A stretch of 64,000 bases of DNA, from contig NZ_CP045994.1 in the NCBI RefSeq assembly GCF_016899425.1, positions 2,294,001 to 2,358,000 of the forward strand, written 5' to 3'. The notes under the pieces are model-generated. The model was not told the DNA's origin and did not search any database. It was given only the letters and a program-made list of their open reading frames with translations. Positions 1-11,003 of this stretch are shown in pieces (within the stretch, counting starts at the first letter, position 1; each line of letters starts with the position of its first letter). The position numbers and the translations under genes are program-made. The stretch comes from Burkholderia sp. MS389. GTDB taxonomy: Bacteria; Pseudomonadota; Gammaproteobacteria; Burkholderiales; Burkholderiaceae.

Positions 1-130
1 CCACGCGGCGCGGATCAATACGCTCGGCGAGCGCGTCGAAGACATCTTCCTGCTCGCGGGTGCCGGCCTGTCCGACAACCGCCTGCAGATCCAGCTCGAA
101 ACCGAATTGCTGCGTGCGATCGCAGTCTGA
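1..130 (+). CDS. glnD: GlnD, bifunctional PII uridylyltransferase/uridylyl-removing enzyme (C-terminal fragment)
   Basis: Only the last 42 codons are in the window, ending at a TGA at 128-130; the rest lies upstream. The visible part contains [12 protein letters not shown] followed by [12 protein letters not shown], which matches the end of the second ACT domain of GlnD. The family adds UMP to or removes it from PII proteins in response to glutamine, and so reports nitrogen status. The short length limits certainty, but this ACT-domain tail is characteristic and glnD is a plausible neighbour here in Burkholderia. Confidence 0.8.
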   Translation, partial: HAARINTLGERVEDIFLLAGAGLSDNRLQIQLETELLRAIAV

Positions 131-146
131 ATGAATCCCAGCGTTT

Positions 147-2012
147 ATGCGCACCAAATTAACCGTCAAGAATCCGAAGCCGGCGTCGCCGACCCGCGCC
201 CCTGTCCGCTCCGGCAGCCTCGTCGCCCGCAAGGCGGTGCGCCCCGCCGCGCCCCCCGCGGGGGATAAACCGGCCCGCCCGAAAAAGGCGCCTGCGGCCG
301 CCGCTAGCGGCGAGCGCTCGTTCAAGCCGCGCGGCGCCGCCGGCGCAGAACGCGCGGGCGCGGATCGCGCGCCGGCCAAGCGTGCGCCGCGTGACGGCGG
401 CGCCGAACGCGGCACGCGCGCGCCGTATCGCGACAATGCAGCCGGCGAAGGTGCGAAACGCAGTTTCGGCGACCGCCGTCCGTCGTCGGATCGGCCGCCG
501 CGCCGTAGCGATGACGATGCGCGGCCGCGTCGCGCAGGCGCCGACGACAAGCGTCCGTCCTATCGCGACAACGCAGCTGGCGAGGGTGCGAAGCGCAGTT
601 TCGGCGATCGACGCACGTCGTCGGATCGGCCGCCGCGCCGTAGCGATGACGATGCGCGGCCGCGTCGCGCAGGCACCGACGACAAGCGCCCGTCCTATCG
701 TGACAACGCATCCGGCGAAGGCGCAAAACGCAGCTTCGGCGACCGCCGTCCGTCGTCCGATCGTCCGCCGCGCCGTGATGACGATGCACGTCCGCGTCGC
801 GCAGGCGCCGACGACAAGCGCCCGTCCTATCGTGACAACGCATCCGGCGAAGGCGCAAAACGCAGCTTCGGCGACCGCCGTCCGTCGTCCGATCGTCCGC
901 CGCGCCGTGATGACGATGCACGTCCGCGCCGCACAGGCGCCGACGACAAGCGCCCGTCCTATCGTGACAACGCATCCGGCGAAGGCACAAAACGCAGCTT
1001 CAGCGACCGCCGCACGTCATCCGATCGCCCTGCCCGCCGCAACGACGACGATGCACGTCCGCGTCGCGCAGCAGGTGGCGACGAAGGCAAACGCCCGTCC
1101 TACCGCGACAAGCCCGCCGGCGAAGGCGCGAAGCGCAGCTTCGGCGACCGCCCAGCCCGCCCCGCGCGCGACGGCGAGCGCCGTTCGTTCGGCGCGGTGA
1201 AGACCGCGCAACCCGTCAAGCGCGCGGCAGCCGACGTCGACTACGGCGACGAAACCGGCCTGATGCGCCTGTCGAAGCGGATGTCCGAGCTCGGGATGTG
1301 CTCGCGCCGCGAAGCCGACGAATGGATCGAAAAGGGCTGGGTGCTCGTCGACGGCGAACGCATCGACACGCTCGGCACCAAGGTGCGCGCCGACCAGAAG
1401 ATCGAGATCGACGAGCGCGCGAGCGCCGCGCAGGCCGCGCAAGTGACGATCCTGCTGCACAAGCCGGTCGGCTATGTGTCGGGTCAGGCGGAAGACGGCT
1501 ACGAGCCGGCGGCCGTGCTGATCACGCGCGCGAACCGCTGGAGCGGCGATCATTCGCCGGTACGGTTCTCGCCGCAGCACCTGCATGCGCTCGCACCGGC
1601 CGGCCGTCTCGACATCGACTCCACCGGCCTGCTTGTGCTCACGCAGAACGGCGTGATCGCGAAGCAGCTGATCGGCGAACAATCGGACATCGACAAGGAA
1701 TACCTGGTGCGCGTGCGCTTCGGCGAACGACTGATCGACATCGACCAGCACTTCCCGGCGGAATCGCTCGCGAAGCTGCGCCACGGCCTCGAGCTCGACG
1801 GCGTGCCGCTCAAGCCCGCGCTGGTGAGCTGGCAGAACGGCGAACAGTTGCGCTTCGTGCTGCGCGAAGGCAAGAAGCGGCAGATCCGCCGCATGTGCGA
1901 ACTGGTCGGCCTCGACGTGATCGGCCTGAAGCGCGTGCGGATGGGCCGCGTGATGCTCGGCGCGCTGCCGCAGGGCCAATGGCGCTACCTGTCCGCCGAC
2001 GAGACGTTCTGA
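147..2012 (+). CDS. RsuA-family 23S rRNA pseudouridine synthase (RluF/RluB-like) with long repetitive N-terminus
   Basis: This enzyme isomerises a specific uridine in rRNA. The catalytic part is residues about 370-621. It has an S4 RNA-binding domain (CSRREADEWIEKG), the catalytic-Asp motif GRLDIDSTGLLVLT near residue 485 and the motif KKRQIRRMCE near the end. The tail (GLKRVRMGRVMLGALPQGQW) looks closer to RluF than RluB, so I give no symbol. E. coli RluF and RluB are about 290 residues; the extra ~370 residues here are Arg/Asp/Pro/Ser-rich, probably disordered, and carry six 44-47-residue repeats. The ATG at 147 is 16 bases after the glnD stop; an ATG at 131 is in another frame. A terminator follows at 2044. 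Confidence 0.9.
   Translation: MRTKLTVKNPKPASPTRAPVRSGSLVARKAVRPAAPPAGDKPARPKKAPAAAASGERSFKPRGAAGAERAGADRAPAKRAPRDGGAERGTRAPYRDNAAGEGAKRSFGDRRPSSDRPPRRSDDDARPRRAGADDKRPSYRDNAAGEGAKRSFGDRRTSSDRPPRRSDDDARPRRAGTDDKRPSYRDNASGEGAKRSFGDRRPSSDRPPRRDDDARPRRAGADDKRPSYRDNASGEGAKRSFGDRRPSSDRPPRRDDDARPRRTGADDKRPSYRDNASGEGTKRSFSDRRTSSDRPARRNDDDARPRRAAGGDEGKRPSYRDKPAGEGAKRSFGDRPARPARDGERRSFGAVKTAQPVKRAAADVDYGDETGLMRLSKRMSELGMCSRREADEWIEKGWVLVDGERIDTLGTKVRADQKIEIDERASAAQAAQVTILLHKPVGYVSGQAEDGYEPAAVLITRANRWSGDHSPVRFSPQHLHALAPAGRLDIDSTGLLVLTQNGVIAKQLIGEQSDIDKEYLVRVRFGERLIDIDQHFPAESLAKLRHGLELDGVPLKPALVSWQNGEQLRFVLREGKKRQIRRMCELVGLDVIGLKRVRMGRVMLGALPQGQWRYLSADETF
426..1160 (+). repeat. In-frame tandem repeat, six copies of about 132-141 bp
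   Basis: The copies begin at 426, 561, 696, 828, 960 and 1101; the last is partial. Each starts with codons for YRDN or YRDK and continues through GEG(A/T)KRSF(G/S)D. The first five also carry SSDRPxRR, DDDARPRR and KRPS. Spacing is 135, 135, 132, 132 and 141 bp, always a multiple of three, so the pseudouridine synthase frame is kept. Copies 3 to 5 are nearly identical in DNA, which suggests recent duplication or gene conversion. Confidence 0.95.
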
Positions 2013-2043
2013 CCGCAAGCGCATCCAGTGCGCGATGCAATGG

Positions 2044-2069
2044 AAAAGCCCGCTTCAAGCGGGCTTTTT
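2044..2069. terminator. Bidirectional intrinsic terminator between the pseudouridine synthase gene and def
   Basis: An AAAAGCCCGCTT stem is followed by its complement and a T-run (AAGCGGGCTTTTT), with a T-run on either strand. It sits between two convergent genes and can serve both. Confidence 0.85.
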
Positions 2070-2092
2070 CTTTTCTGTGCGAGCGCGACCGA

Positions 2093-4743
<2,651 letters not shown>

Positions 4744-4795
4744 TCAGTTTGACGCCGCGGCGGGGCACGCAATGCGGGCCCGATGACGTGCTGCA

Positions 4796-4817
4796 GCGCA
4801 CACCGGGCGGTGTGCGC
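4796..4817. other. Perfect GC-rich hairpin between zipA and ligA
   Basis: GCGCACACC-GGGC-GGTGTGCGC forms a 9-bp stem with a 4-base loop in the 166-bp gap between the zipA stop and the ligA start. No T-run follows on the minus strand, so it is not a classical terminator. It could attenuate or stabilise the zipA-ligA transcript. Confidence 0.5.
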
Positions 4818-4864
4818 CGCGGCGACGGACGACGGCACCCACGCGCGCCGTCCGCGCGATCGCG

Positions 4865-6151
4865 TTACTGGCTGAACAGGCGGCGCGTGACTGGCGAACC
4901 GGCCGGGATGCCGGCTTCCTCGAGCTTCGCGTACAGCTTCATCAGCTGCTGCTCGATCGCGAGCAGCGTCGACTCCGGCAGCGGCCGGCGCGAATCGTCG
5001 ACGACGCGTGCGCCGATCCGCTCGGACAGCGACTTCGCGTAATCGCACATCAGCCGGAACGGCAGGATGTCCTCTTCGGCCACCGGCACGTCGAGCACCA
5101 GCGTGATCATGTTGCCGCCCTTGTACGTCAGGTCGTCGCGCAGGAAGTTCGTATCGCCGAACTGCAGCATGAACACCGGATTCTGCTTCGCGTCGAGCTT
5201 CACGAAGCGCGTGCCGTCGCGCGACAGCAGCAGCCCGTCCTGCGACGCGACCGCCTGCACGTAGTTCGCGGACCACGGCGCGCCGTCCGACATCACGTTG
5301 ATCGACAGTTGCGCGTCGCACTGCGCGGCAAACGCGTCGAGCTCGCGCGCCATCGCGACCGTTTCCATCATGTCGGGGAATTCCGGCGCGCCGTCGATCG
5401 CGTCGGCGAACTGCTGGACGCCCGTCACGAACTCGGAGAATTCGAGCTCGTTCAGCGCGCCGCTGCGGTTCGCGAGCTGCGCGGCCGCGCGCAGCTCATC
5501 GTAGCGCACGCCGTTCTGCAACAGCTCCCACTGGCCGCCTTCCGGCTTGCCTTCGATGTGCACTGGCTTGCTGCCCGCGCGGCGCAGCCGCTGCGCGACC
5601 GGTAGGATCTTGTCGCCCGGCAGCGGCCCGGTGAGGCGGATCGGCACGATGCAGTCGATCCGGCGATCGACGATCGCCGGCGGCGCCGACGAGACCGTCG
5701 TCGCGGCCGGCATCACCGGTTCGGTTGGGCCGGCCGGTTCGGCCGCCGCTTCGTGCGCGGCGGCGGGCACGGCTGCTTCGCCGACAGCCGGTTCGCTCGA
5801 TTCGGACGACGTATCGGCCCCCGTCGCCTCGGCCTGCAGGTCGGCCGGCGTATCGGCCGGCGCCGCGCCGCCGGCGGCCCCGCCGAACGTCGGCTCGACA
5901 CGCGCCGCTTCGGTCGCAGCAGCAGCGGCCGCGACAGGTGCCGCAGGCTCGCGGCGCACCGGCTGACGCACCGGTTCGATGAACGGCAACTCTTCGTCAC
6001 GCTCGGGGCGGTTCATCGCCTCGGCTGCTTCCTCCGGCATCGGGCGCGGCATCCTGCGCCGCACTTTCGCGCCCTGCCATGCGTTGTAGACCACGACGCC
6101 GCCTACCACGACGGCGCCCGCGCCGATCAAACCGAGTGTCAACTCGTCCAT
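4865..6151 (-). CDS. zipA: Cell division protein ZipA (FtsZ-binding membrane anchor)
   Basis: ZipA tethers FtsZ to the membrane and stabilises the divisome. The 428-residue protein starts MDELTLGLIGAGAVVVGGVVVY, an N-out single transmembrane segment. A low-complexity Ala/Pro/Glu-rich linker follows (about residues 30-190), then the C-terminal FtsZ-binding domain (about residues 195-428, from RIDCIVPIRL to RRLFSQ). I chose the ATG at 6151 over an in-frame one 17 codons upstream because it places the membrane helix at the very N-terminus, as in the family. ZipA is poorly conserved; the smc/ligA neighbourhood supports the call. Confidence 0.85.
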   Translation of the reverse strand: MDELTLGLIGAGAVVVGGVVVYNAWQGAKVRRRMPRPMPEEAAEAMNRPERDEELPFIEPVRQPVRREPAAPVAAAAAATEAARVEPTFGGAAGGAAPADTPADLQAEATGADTSSESSEPAVGEAAVPAAAHEAAAEPAGPTEPVMPAATTVSSAPPAIVDRRIDCIVPIRLTGPLPGDKILPVAQRLRRAGSKPVHIEGKPEGGQWELLQNGVRYDELRAAAQLANRSGALNELEFSEFVTGVQQFADAIDGAPEFPDMMETVAMARELDAFAAQCDAQLSINVMSDGAPWSANYVQAVASQDGLLLSRDGTRFVKLDAKQNPVFMLQFGDTNFLRDDLTYKGGNMITLVLDVPVAEEDILPFRLMCDYAKSLSERIGARVVDDSRRPLPESTLLAIEQQLMKLYAKLEEAGIPAGSPVTRRLFSQ

Positions 6152-6236
6152 GCACGCTCCATCAGCAATTCTTTTTCGTCGGGACCGCGAACGGGCGCCC
6201 ATGCGCCGCGCGAACGCGGTCCGGTTTCGTCAAACG

Positions 6237-9200
6237 TCAATTCTGGGCAAAACCCGCGGCGGTTTCCATGTCCACCGCGACGATCCGCGACACGCCCTGC
6301 TCCTGCATCGTCACGCCGATCAGCTGCTGCGCCATTTCCATCGCGATCTTGTTGTGCGAGATGAACAGGAACTGCGTCTTGTCGGACATCGCGCGGACCA
6401 GATTCGCGAAACGCTCGGTGTTCGCGTCGTCCAGCGGCGCGTCGACCTCGTCGAGCAGACAGAACGGCGCCGGGTTCAGCTGGAACATCGCGAACACCAG
6501 CGCGGTCGCGGTCAGCGCTTTCTCGCCGCCCGACAGCAGGTGAATCGTCGCGTTCTTCTTGCCGGGCGGCTGCGCCATCACCTGCACGCCGGCGTCGAGA
6601 ATCTCGTCGCCCGTCATGATCAGCTTCGCCTGGCCGCCGCCGAACAGGCGCGGGAACAGATCGCTGAAATGACGATTGACCTCGTCGAAGGTGCCCTGCA
6701 GCAGCGTGCGGGTTTCCTGGTCGATCTTGTGGATCGCGTCCTCGAGCGTCGTGATCGCGTCGATCAGGTCGGCCGATTGCGCGTCGAGGAACACCTTGCG
6801 CTCGCTCGCGGCCTTCAGCTCGTCGAGCGCGGCCATGTTCACGGGGCCGAGCGCGTTGATTGCGTTGTTCAGGCGCGTGACTTCGCCCTGCAGGTACGAC
6901 GGCTTGAGATCCGGCGTCAGCTTCGCGGCCAGCGCGACCTCGTCGACCTCGGCGGTCGCGAGCTGCTCGGCGAACTGCTCGACGGACAGGCGCGCGGCCT
7001 GCTCCTTCAGCTGCAGCTCGGTGATGCGGTCGCGCAGCGGCTGCAGCGAACGTTCGGCGACGAGCCGCTGCTCGTCCGACGCACGCAGCTTTGCGGTGAG
7101 ATCGTCGAGCTCGATCCGCGCGGCCTGCAGCGCTTCTTCCTTCACCGCGCGAATCTCGAGCGCGTCCTGCAGGCCCGTGTGCGCGGTCTGCTCGTTGATC
7201 GTCTCGAGTTCGGCGCGCGCGTCTTCGAGCGACGCGGCGACGCGCTCGCTCTGCTCGTGCGCGACCTGGATCGTGCGCTTGAGCTCGTCGATCCGCGTCA
7301 CCGCGTTGCGTGCGGCGAAGCGCGCATCGTTCGCGCCGCGCTCCAGGTCGCGCGCTTCCTGACGCGCCTGCGTCAGCGATTCGTCGAGCGACTCGAACGC
7401 GAGCTGGTTGTCCTCGAAGCGCGCCTGCAGTTCCGCGAGCTCGCCGTCGAAGCGCTCGAAATTCGCTTCCGACTCCGCGCGCAAGGCACGCTGCTCCTCG
7501 ATCTGCGCGCCGATTTCCTCGAGCTCCTCGCGGATCTGCGTGCTGCGCTGCGTATAGCGTTCGTGCGCCTGCGCGAGCTTCAGCACATCCATCTGCAGCG
7601 CATGCACGCGCTGCGTCGCGCGTTCGGCCTGCGCGCGCACGTCGCCGAGCGCCTGCGTGGCCTGCGTGTGCGCGGCTTCCGCCCGCACGGCGGCCGTGCG
7701 CGCCTCGTCGGCGAGCAGCGCCTGCGCGCGCACCTGACGCGTCAGGTTTTCGATTTCCTGCTGACGGGCCAGCATCCCGGCCTGCTCCGAATCGGCCGCG
7801 TACAGCTGCACGCCGACCCGCGTGACGATATGGCCGGCCTTGACGACGAACGCGCCACCCGCCGGCAGTTGCGCGCGCGTCGCGAGCGCCTGCGCGACGT
7901 CGTCGGCGACGTACACGTTGCCGAGCCAGTCGTTCAGCACCGCGCGGATGCCCGCGTCGTCGATGCGCACCAGCGACAGCACCGGACTCAGCCCGGCCAC
8001 GGCAGCGGGCGGTTCGCCGGCCGCGGGCGGCGCGTAGAACGCGAGCTTCGCGGGCGGCGCATCCGTCGCGAATGCCTTCACCCAGTCGAGATTCGACACT
8101 TCGAGCGCGGCAAGGCGCTCACGCAGCACGGCCTCGAGCGCCGCTTCCCAGCCGGCCTCGACGTGCAGCTTCTTCCACAGACGCGGCAACGCGCCGAGCT
8201 CGTGCTTGTCGAGCCACGGCTGGATCTTGCCTTCGGTCTGCACGTTGTCCTGCAGCTGTTTCAGCGCGGCGAGGCGCGCTTCGAGCTGGTGGATCTGCGC
8301 GGCTTCGGCCTGCACGCGCTCCTGCGCGGCGCGGCGTTCGCCGTCGAGACGCGGCACCGTTTCCTGCGCGTCGGCAAGACGCGCCTGCGCTTCCGCGAGA
8401 ATCTCTTCCTGCTCGGCCAACTGCATGCGCAGTTCTTCGAGCTGCGTCTCGTCCGGCGCGTCGAGCCCGCCCGCTTCGCTCTTCAGGCGCTCGTTGCGCT
8501 GCTGAAGCTGCTGGAGCTGCTGGTCGGCGTTGCGCTGGTGCGCGGCTTCGAGCTTCAGCGACTGCTCGGTCTGCGCGATCCGCGCGCGCTCATCGTTGAG
8601 CTGCGCCTGCGCGTCGCGCCACTTCGCTTCGAGCGCCGGCAGCGCATCGTGCTTCGCGGCCGCGTTGTCTTCGGCGAGCGCGGCCTTCTCGTCGGCCATC
8701 GCGCGCGCCTCTTCGGCTTCCTCGAGCTCGTCCTGCGACTTCTCGGCCTGCGCGCGCCACTGCTCGCGCTGCGCGTTCAGCGCGGCGATCTGCGCCTGCA
8801 CGCGATTGCGCGATTCGACGATGAACTTGATCTCGGCTTCGAGGCGGCTCACCTCGGCGTTCGCCTCGTAGAGCGCGCCCTGCGCGCCCTGCATCGCGTC
8901 GCTCGCCGAGTAGTGCGCGACGCGCAGCGTCTCGAGCTGCGCCTCGACTTCGCGCAGCTTCGCCGTCTGCGCCTCGAGGTCGATCTGCGCCTGTTCGATC
9001 GCACGCTGCTGCTTCTGCTGCTCGCCCGCGGCCTCGTTCTTGCGCAGCAGCCACAGCAGGCGCTGCTTCTCCTCGCCGTCGGCGACGAGTTCCTTGTACT
9101 TGGTCGCGACCACCGCCTGCGCCTCGAGCTTTTCGAGGTTCGCGCCGAGTTCGCGGACGATGTCCTCGACGCGCGTCAGGTTCTCGCGCGTGTCGTGCAG

Positions 9201-9749
9201 GCGGTTCTCGGTTTCGCGACGGCGTTCCTTGTACTTCGACACGCCGGCGGCTTCCTCGAGGAACACGCGCAGCTCTTCCGGCTTCGCCTCGATGATCCGC
9301 GCGATCATGCCCTGCCCGATGATCGCGTACGCACGCGGCCCGAGGCCGGTGCCGAGGAAGATGTCCTGGATGTCGCGGCGGCGCGCCGGCAGGTTGTTGA
9401 TGTAGTAGCTCGACGTGCCGTCGCGCGTCAGCACGCGCTTCACGGCGATTTCGCCGTACTGGCCCCACTGCCCGGCCGCGCGGCCGTCGGAGTTGTCGAA
9501 GATCAGTTCGACGCTGGCCCGGCTGCCGGGCTTGCGGGCGGTCGAACCGTTGAAGATCACGTCCTGCATCGATTCGCCGCGCAGCTCGGACGCGCGCGAC
9601 TCGCCGAGCACCCAGCGCACGGCATCGATGATGTTGGACTTGCCGCATCCGTTCGGGCCGACCACGCCGACAAGCTGGCCCGGAACCTGGAAATGCGTGG
9701 GATCGACGAAGGATTTGAAGCCAGCGAGTTTGATCGAGCTCAGACGCAC
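6237..9749 (-). CDS. smc: Chromosome segregation protein SMC
   Basis: This is the 1170-residue condensin ATPase that organises and segregates the chromosome with ScpA/ScpB. The N-terminal head has Walker A GPNGCGKS (about residues 32-39). Two long coiled coils (about 170-500 and 670-1000, rich in Glu/Gln/Ala/Arg) flank a hinge near 520-640. The C-terminal head has the signature LLSGGEKALTA and Walker B FCLLDEVDAPLDDAN. The start is the GTG at 9749 (VRLSSIKLAGFKSF), the conserved first residues of the family; an upstream ATG would add 43 unconserved residues. It heads the smc-zipA-ligA-def series. Confidence 0.97.
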   Translation of the reverse strand: MRLSSIKLAGFKSFVDPTHFQVPGQLVGVVGPNGCGKSNIIDAVRWVLGESRASELRGESMQDVIFNGSTARKPGSRASVELIFDNSDGRAAGQWGQYGEIAVKRVLTRDGTSSYYINNLPARRRDIQDIFLGTGLGPRAYAIIGQGMIARIIEAKPEELRVFLEEAAGVSKYKERRRETENRLHDTRENLTRVEDIVRELGANLEKLEAQAVVATKYKELVADGEEKQRLLWLLRKNEAAGEQQKQQRAIEQAQIDLEAQTAKLREVEAQLETLRVAHYSASDAMQGAQGALYEANAEVSRLEAEIKFIVESRNRVQAQIAALNAQREQWRAQAEKSQDELEEAEEARAMADEKAALAEDNAAAKHDALPALEAKWRDAQAQLNDERARIAQTEQSLKLEAAHQRNADQQLQQLQQRNERLKSEAGGLDAPDETQLEELRMQLAEQEEILAEAQARLADAQETVPRLDGERRAAQERVQAEAAQIHQLEARLAALKQLQDNVQTEGKIQPWLDKHELGALPRLWKKLHVEAGWEAALEAVLRERLAALEVSNLDWVKAFATDAPPAKLAFYAPPAAGEPPAAVAGLSPVLSLVRIDDAGIRAVLNDWLGNVYVADDVAQALATRAQLPAGGAFVVKAGHIVTRVGVQLYAADSEQAGMLARQQEIENLTRQVRAQALLADEARTAAVRAEAAHTQATQALGDVRAQAERATQRVHALQMDVLKLAQAHERYTQRSTQIREELEEIGAQIEEQRALRAESEANFERFDGELAELQARFEDNQLAFESLDESLTQARQEARDLERGANDARFAARNAVTRIDELKRTIQVAHEQSERVAASLEDARAELETINEQTAHTGLQDALEIRAVKEEALQAARIELDDLTAKLRASDEQRLVAERSLQPLRDRITELQLKEQAARLSVEQFAEQLATAEVDEVALAAKLTPDLKPSYLQGEVTRLNNAINALGPVNMAALDELKAASERKVFLDAQSADLIDAITTLEDAIHKIDQETRTLLQGTFDEVNRHFSDLFPRLFGGGQAKLIMTGDEILDAGVQVMAQPPGKKNATIHLLSGGEKALTATALVFAMFQLNPAPFCLLDEVDAPLDDANTERFANLVRAMSDKTQFLFISHNKIAMEMAQQLIGVTMQEQGVSRIVAVDMETAAGFAQN

Positions 9750-9844
9750 GGCGGTATCGGATGTGAAGAAAGTGTGAAACGGACGGGGCCGCACGGCGCG
9801 GGGCCGGAGAGCCCCTGCGCGCCACACGCCCCGGAATTCAAAAA

Positions 9845-9875
9845 CGGGGCCGCGCGCATCCAGCGTTGGGCCCCG
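9845..9875 (-). terminator. Intrinsic terminator after the DMT transporter
   Basis: On the minus strand a CGGGGCC/GGCCCCG stem with a 17-base loop is followed by TTTTTG. It lies between the transporter stop and the smc start and separates the two units. Confidence 0.65.
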
Positions 9876-9888
9876 CAAACGGCTTCCA

Positions 9889-10830
9889 TCATACCATCGC
9901 GCGTGAGCCGTCCCGCCCGTCGCCGGGTTTGTCCGGTGCCGGCGCGGCGCGATGGACCCGGCTCGACAGCAGCGTCGCCAGCACGATGCACGCGCCGCCC
10001 GCCCACTCGCGCGCGCTCGGCAGCTCGTTCGCGAACACCCACGCGGACAGCGCGGTGATCACGATCTCGAACAGCATGATGATCGACGCGCGGTTCGCCG
10101 GCACGCGCGCGAGGCCGTACTGGACCAGCAGGTTGTTCGACGCCATCGTCACGCCGATCGCCGCGATGATCAGCGCGGCCACGCCCAGCTGGCCGCTCGC
10201 CGGCGCGGCCGGCAGCCCTTCGAACAGCGACGCGATCGCGCCGAACACGGCCGCGCCGCCGAACAGCGTCGCGGTGCGCATCTCCGCGCGCATGTCGGGC
10301 AGCTCGCGGCTCGCCTTGATCACCAGCACGTTGCTCATCGCGAAGCTGAGCCCGGCCGCGAGGCCGGCCCATTCGGCCGGGTTGGCCGGCAGCGGCAAGC
10401 CGAGCGCCGGCGACCACAGCATCAGCATCGCGCCGCCGATCGACAGCGCCGCGAGCCCGGCGCCGGCCCAGGTCAGCCGTTCGCGCAGCAGGAAATGCGC
10501 GTAGATCGCGGTCCAGGCCGGCGTCAGGTAGAACAGCAGCATCACGCGCAGCACCTCGCCGTGGATCGTGCCCCAGACGAACCCGAGATTCGTCACGCCG
10601 GCCGTCACCGCGATGCCCGGCAGCACCCAGTGCCAGCGCAGCGTCGCGATCGTGCGGTGCCGCGCGACGATCACGAACAGGAACGCAACGAGGCTCGTCA
10701 GCGCGCTGGCCAGCGTGCCCGTCACGCCGAGCGACGCGAGGATCCGCAGCGGATACCAGATCAGGCCCCATACCGACGCGCCAATCAGGATGGCCAGCGT
10801 CGGCAGGCTGCCGCGTACCGCGTTGTTCAT
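9889..10830 (-). CDS. DMT-superfamily (EamA) inner-membrane transporter
   Basis: A 313-residue hydrophobic protein with about ten predicted membrane helices in two EamA-type halves. The first helix is LAILIGASVWGLIWYPL and the repeat-2 region includes GLSFAMSNVLVIKASREL and ASIIMLFEIVITALSAWVFANE. The family exports amino acids, metabolites or drugs; the substrate cannot be read from the sequence. It is divergent from dapC, so lysine-pathway-related export is possible but unproven. The C-terminal ~25 residues are polar and cytoplasmic. Confidence 0.88.
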   Translation of the reverse strand: MNNAVRGSLPTLAILIGASVWGLIWYPLRILASLGVTGTLASALTSLVAFLFVIVARHRTIATLRWHWVLPGIAVTAGVTNLGFVWGTIHGEVLRVMLLFYLTPAWTAIYAHFLLRERLTWAGAGLAALSIGGAMLMLWSPALGLPLPANPAEWAGLAAGLSFAMSNVLVIKASRELPDMRAEMRTATLFGGAAVFGAIASLFEGLPAAPASGQLGVAALIIAAIGVTMASNNLLVQYGLARVPANRASIIMLFEIVITALSAWVFANELPSAREWAGGACIVLATLLSSRVHRAAPAPDKPGDGRDGSRAMV

Positions 10831-10900
10831 TTGGTTCGATACCCTTTATTCGACCGCCCCGGCCGCCGTTCCGGCAGGCCGTGACCGCATTCCGTCACGC

Positions 10901-10906
10901 TATAAT
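10901..10906 (+). promoter_or_regulatory. Likely -10 element of the dapC promoter
   Basis: A perfect TATAAT lies in the gap between the divergent DMT transporter and dapC. No good -35 is seen 16-18 bp upstream (only GTGACC at the wrong distance), so an activator may be needed. Transcription would begin near 10913, which excludes an in-frame start at 10881. Confidence 0.5.
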
Positions 10907-11003
10907 CGTCCGTTGCGAACCGCGCGCCCCGGCGCCCGTTCGCAGCCGCGCGGCGCGCCCGCCGCTTCTTTCGCTCCAACCGGCCGCGATGGCCGCTTCG
11001 CCC

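Noticed and set aside
426..1160. Possible CRISPR array because of regular repeats
   Set aside because: Units are in-frame coding repeats with no distinct spacers; no cas genes are present.
322..1200. Repetitive open frames in other frames of the pseudouridine synthase N-terminus
   Set aside because: They only mirror the repeat of the real gene and have no start signal or domain.
6150..10058. A 1302-codon open frame on the plus strand opposite smc
   Set aside because: It is an antisense shadow of smc caused by high GC. It is Arg/Leu/Gln-rich with no recognisable domain, while the smc frame carries all family motifs.
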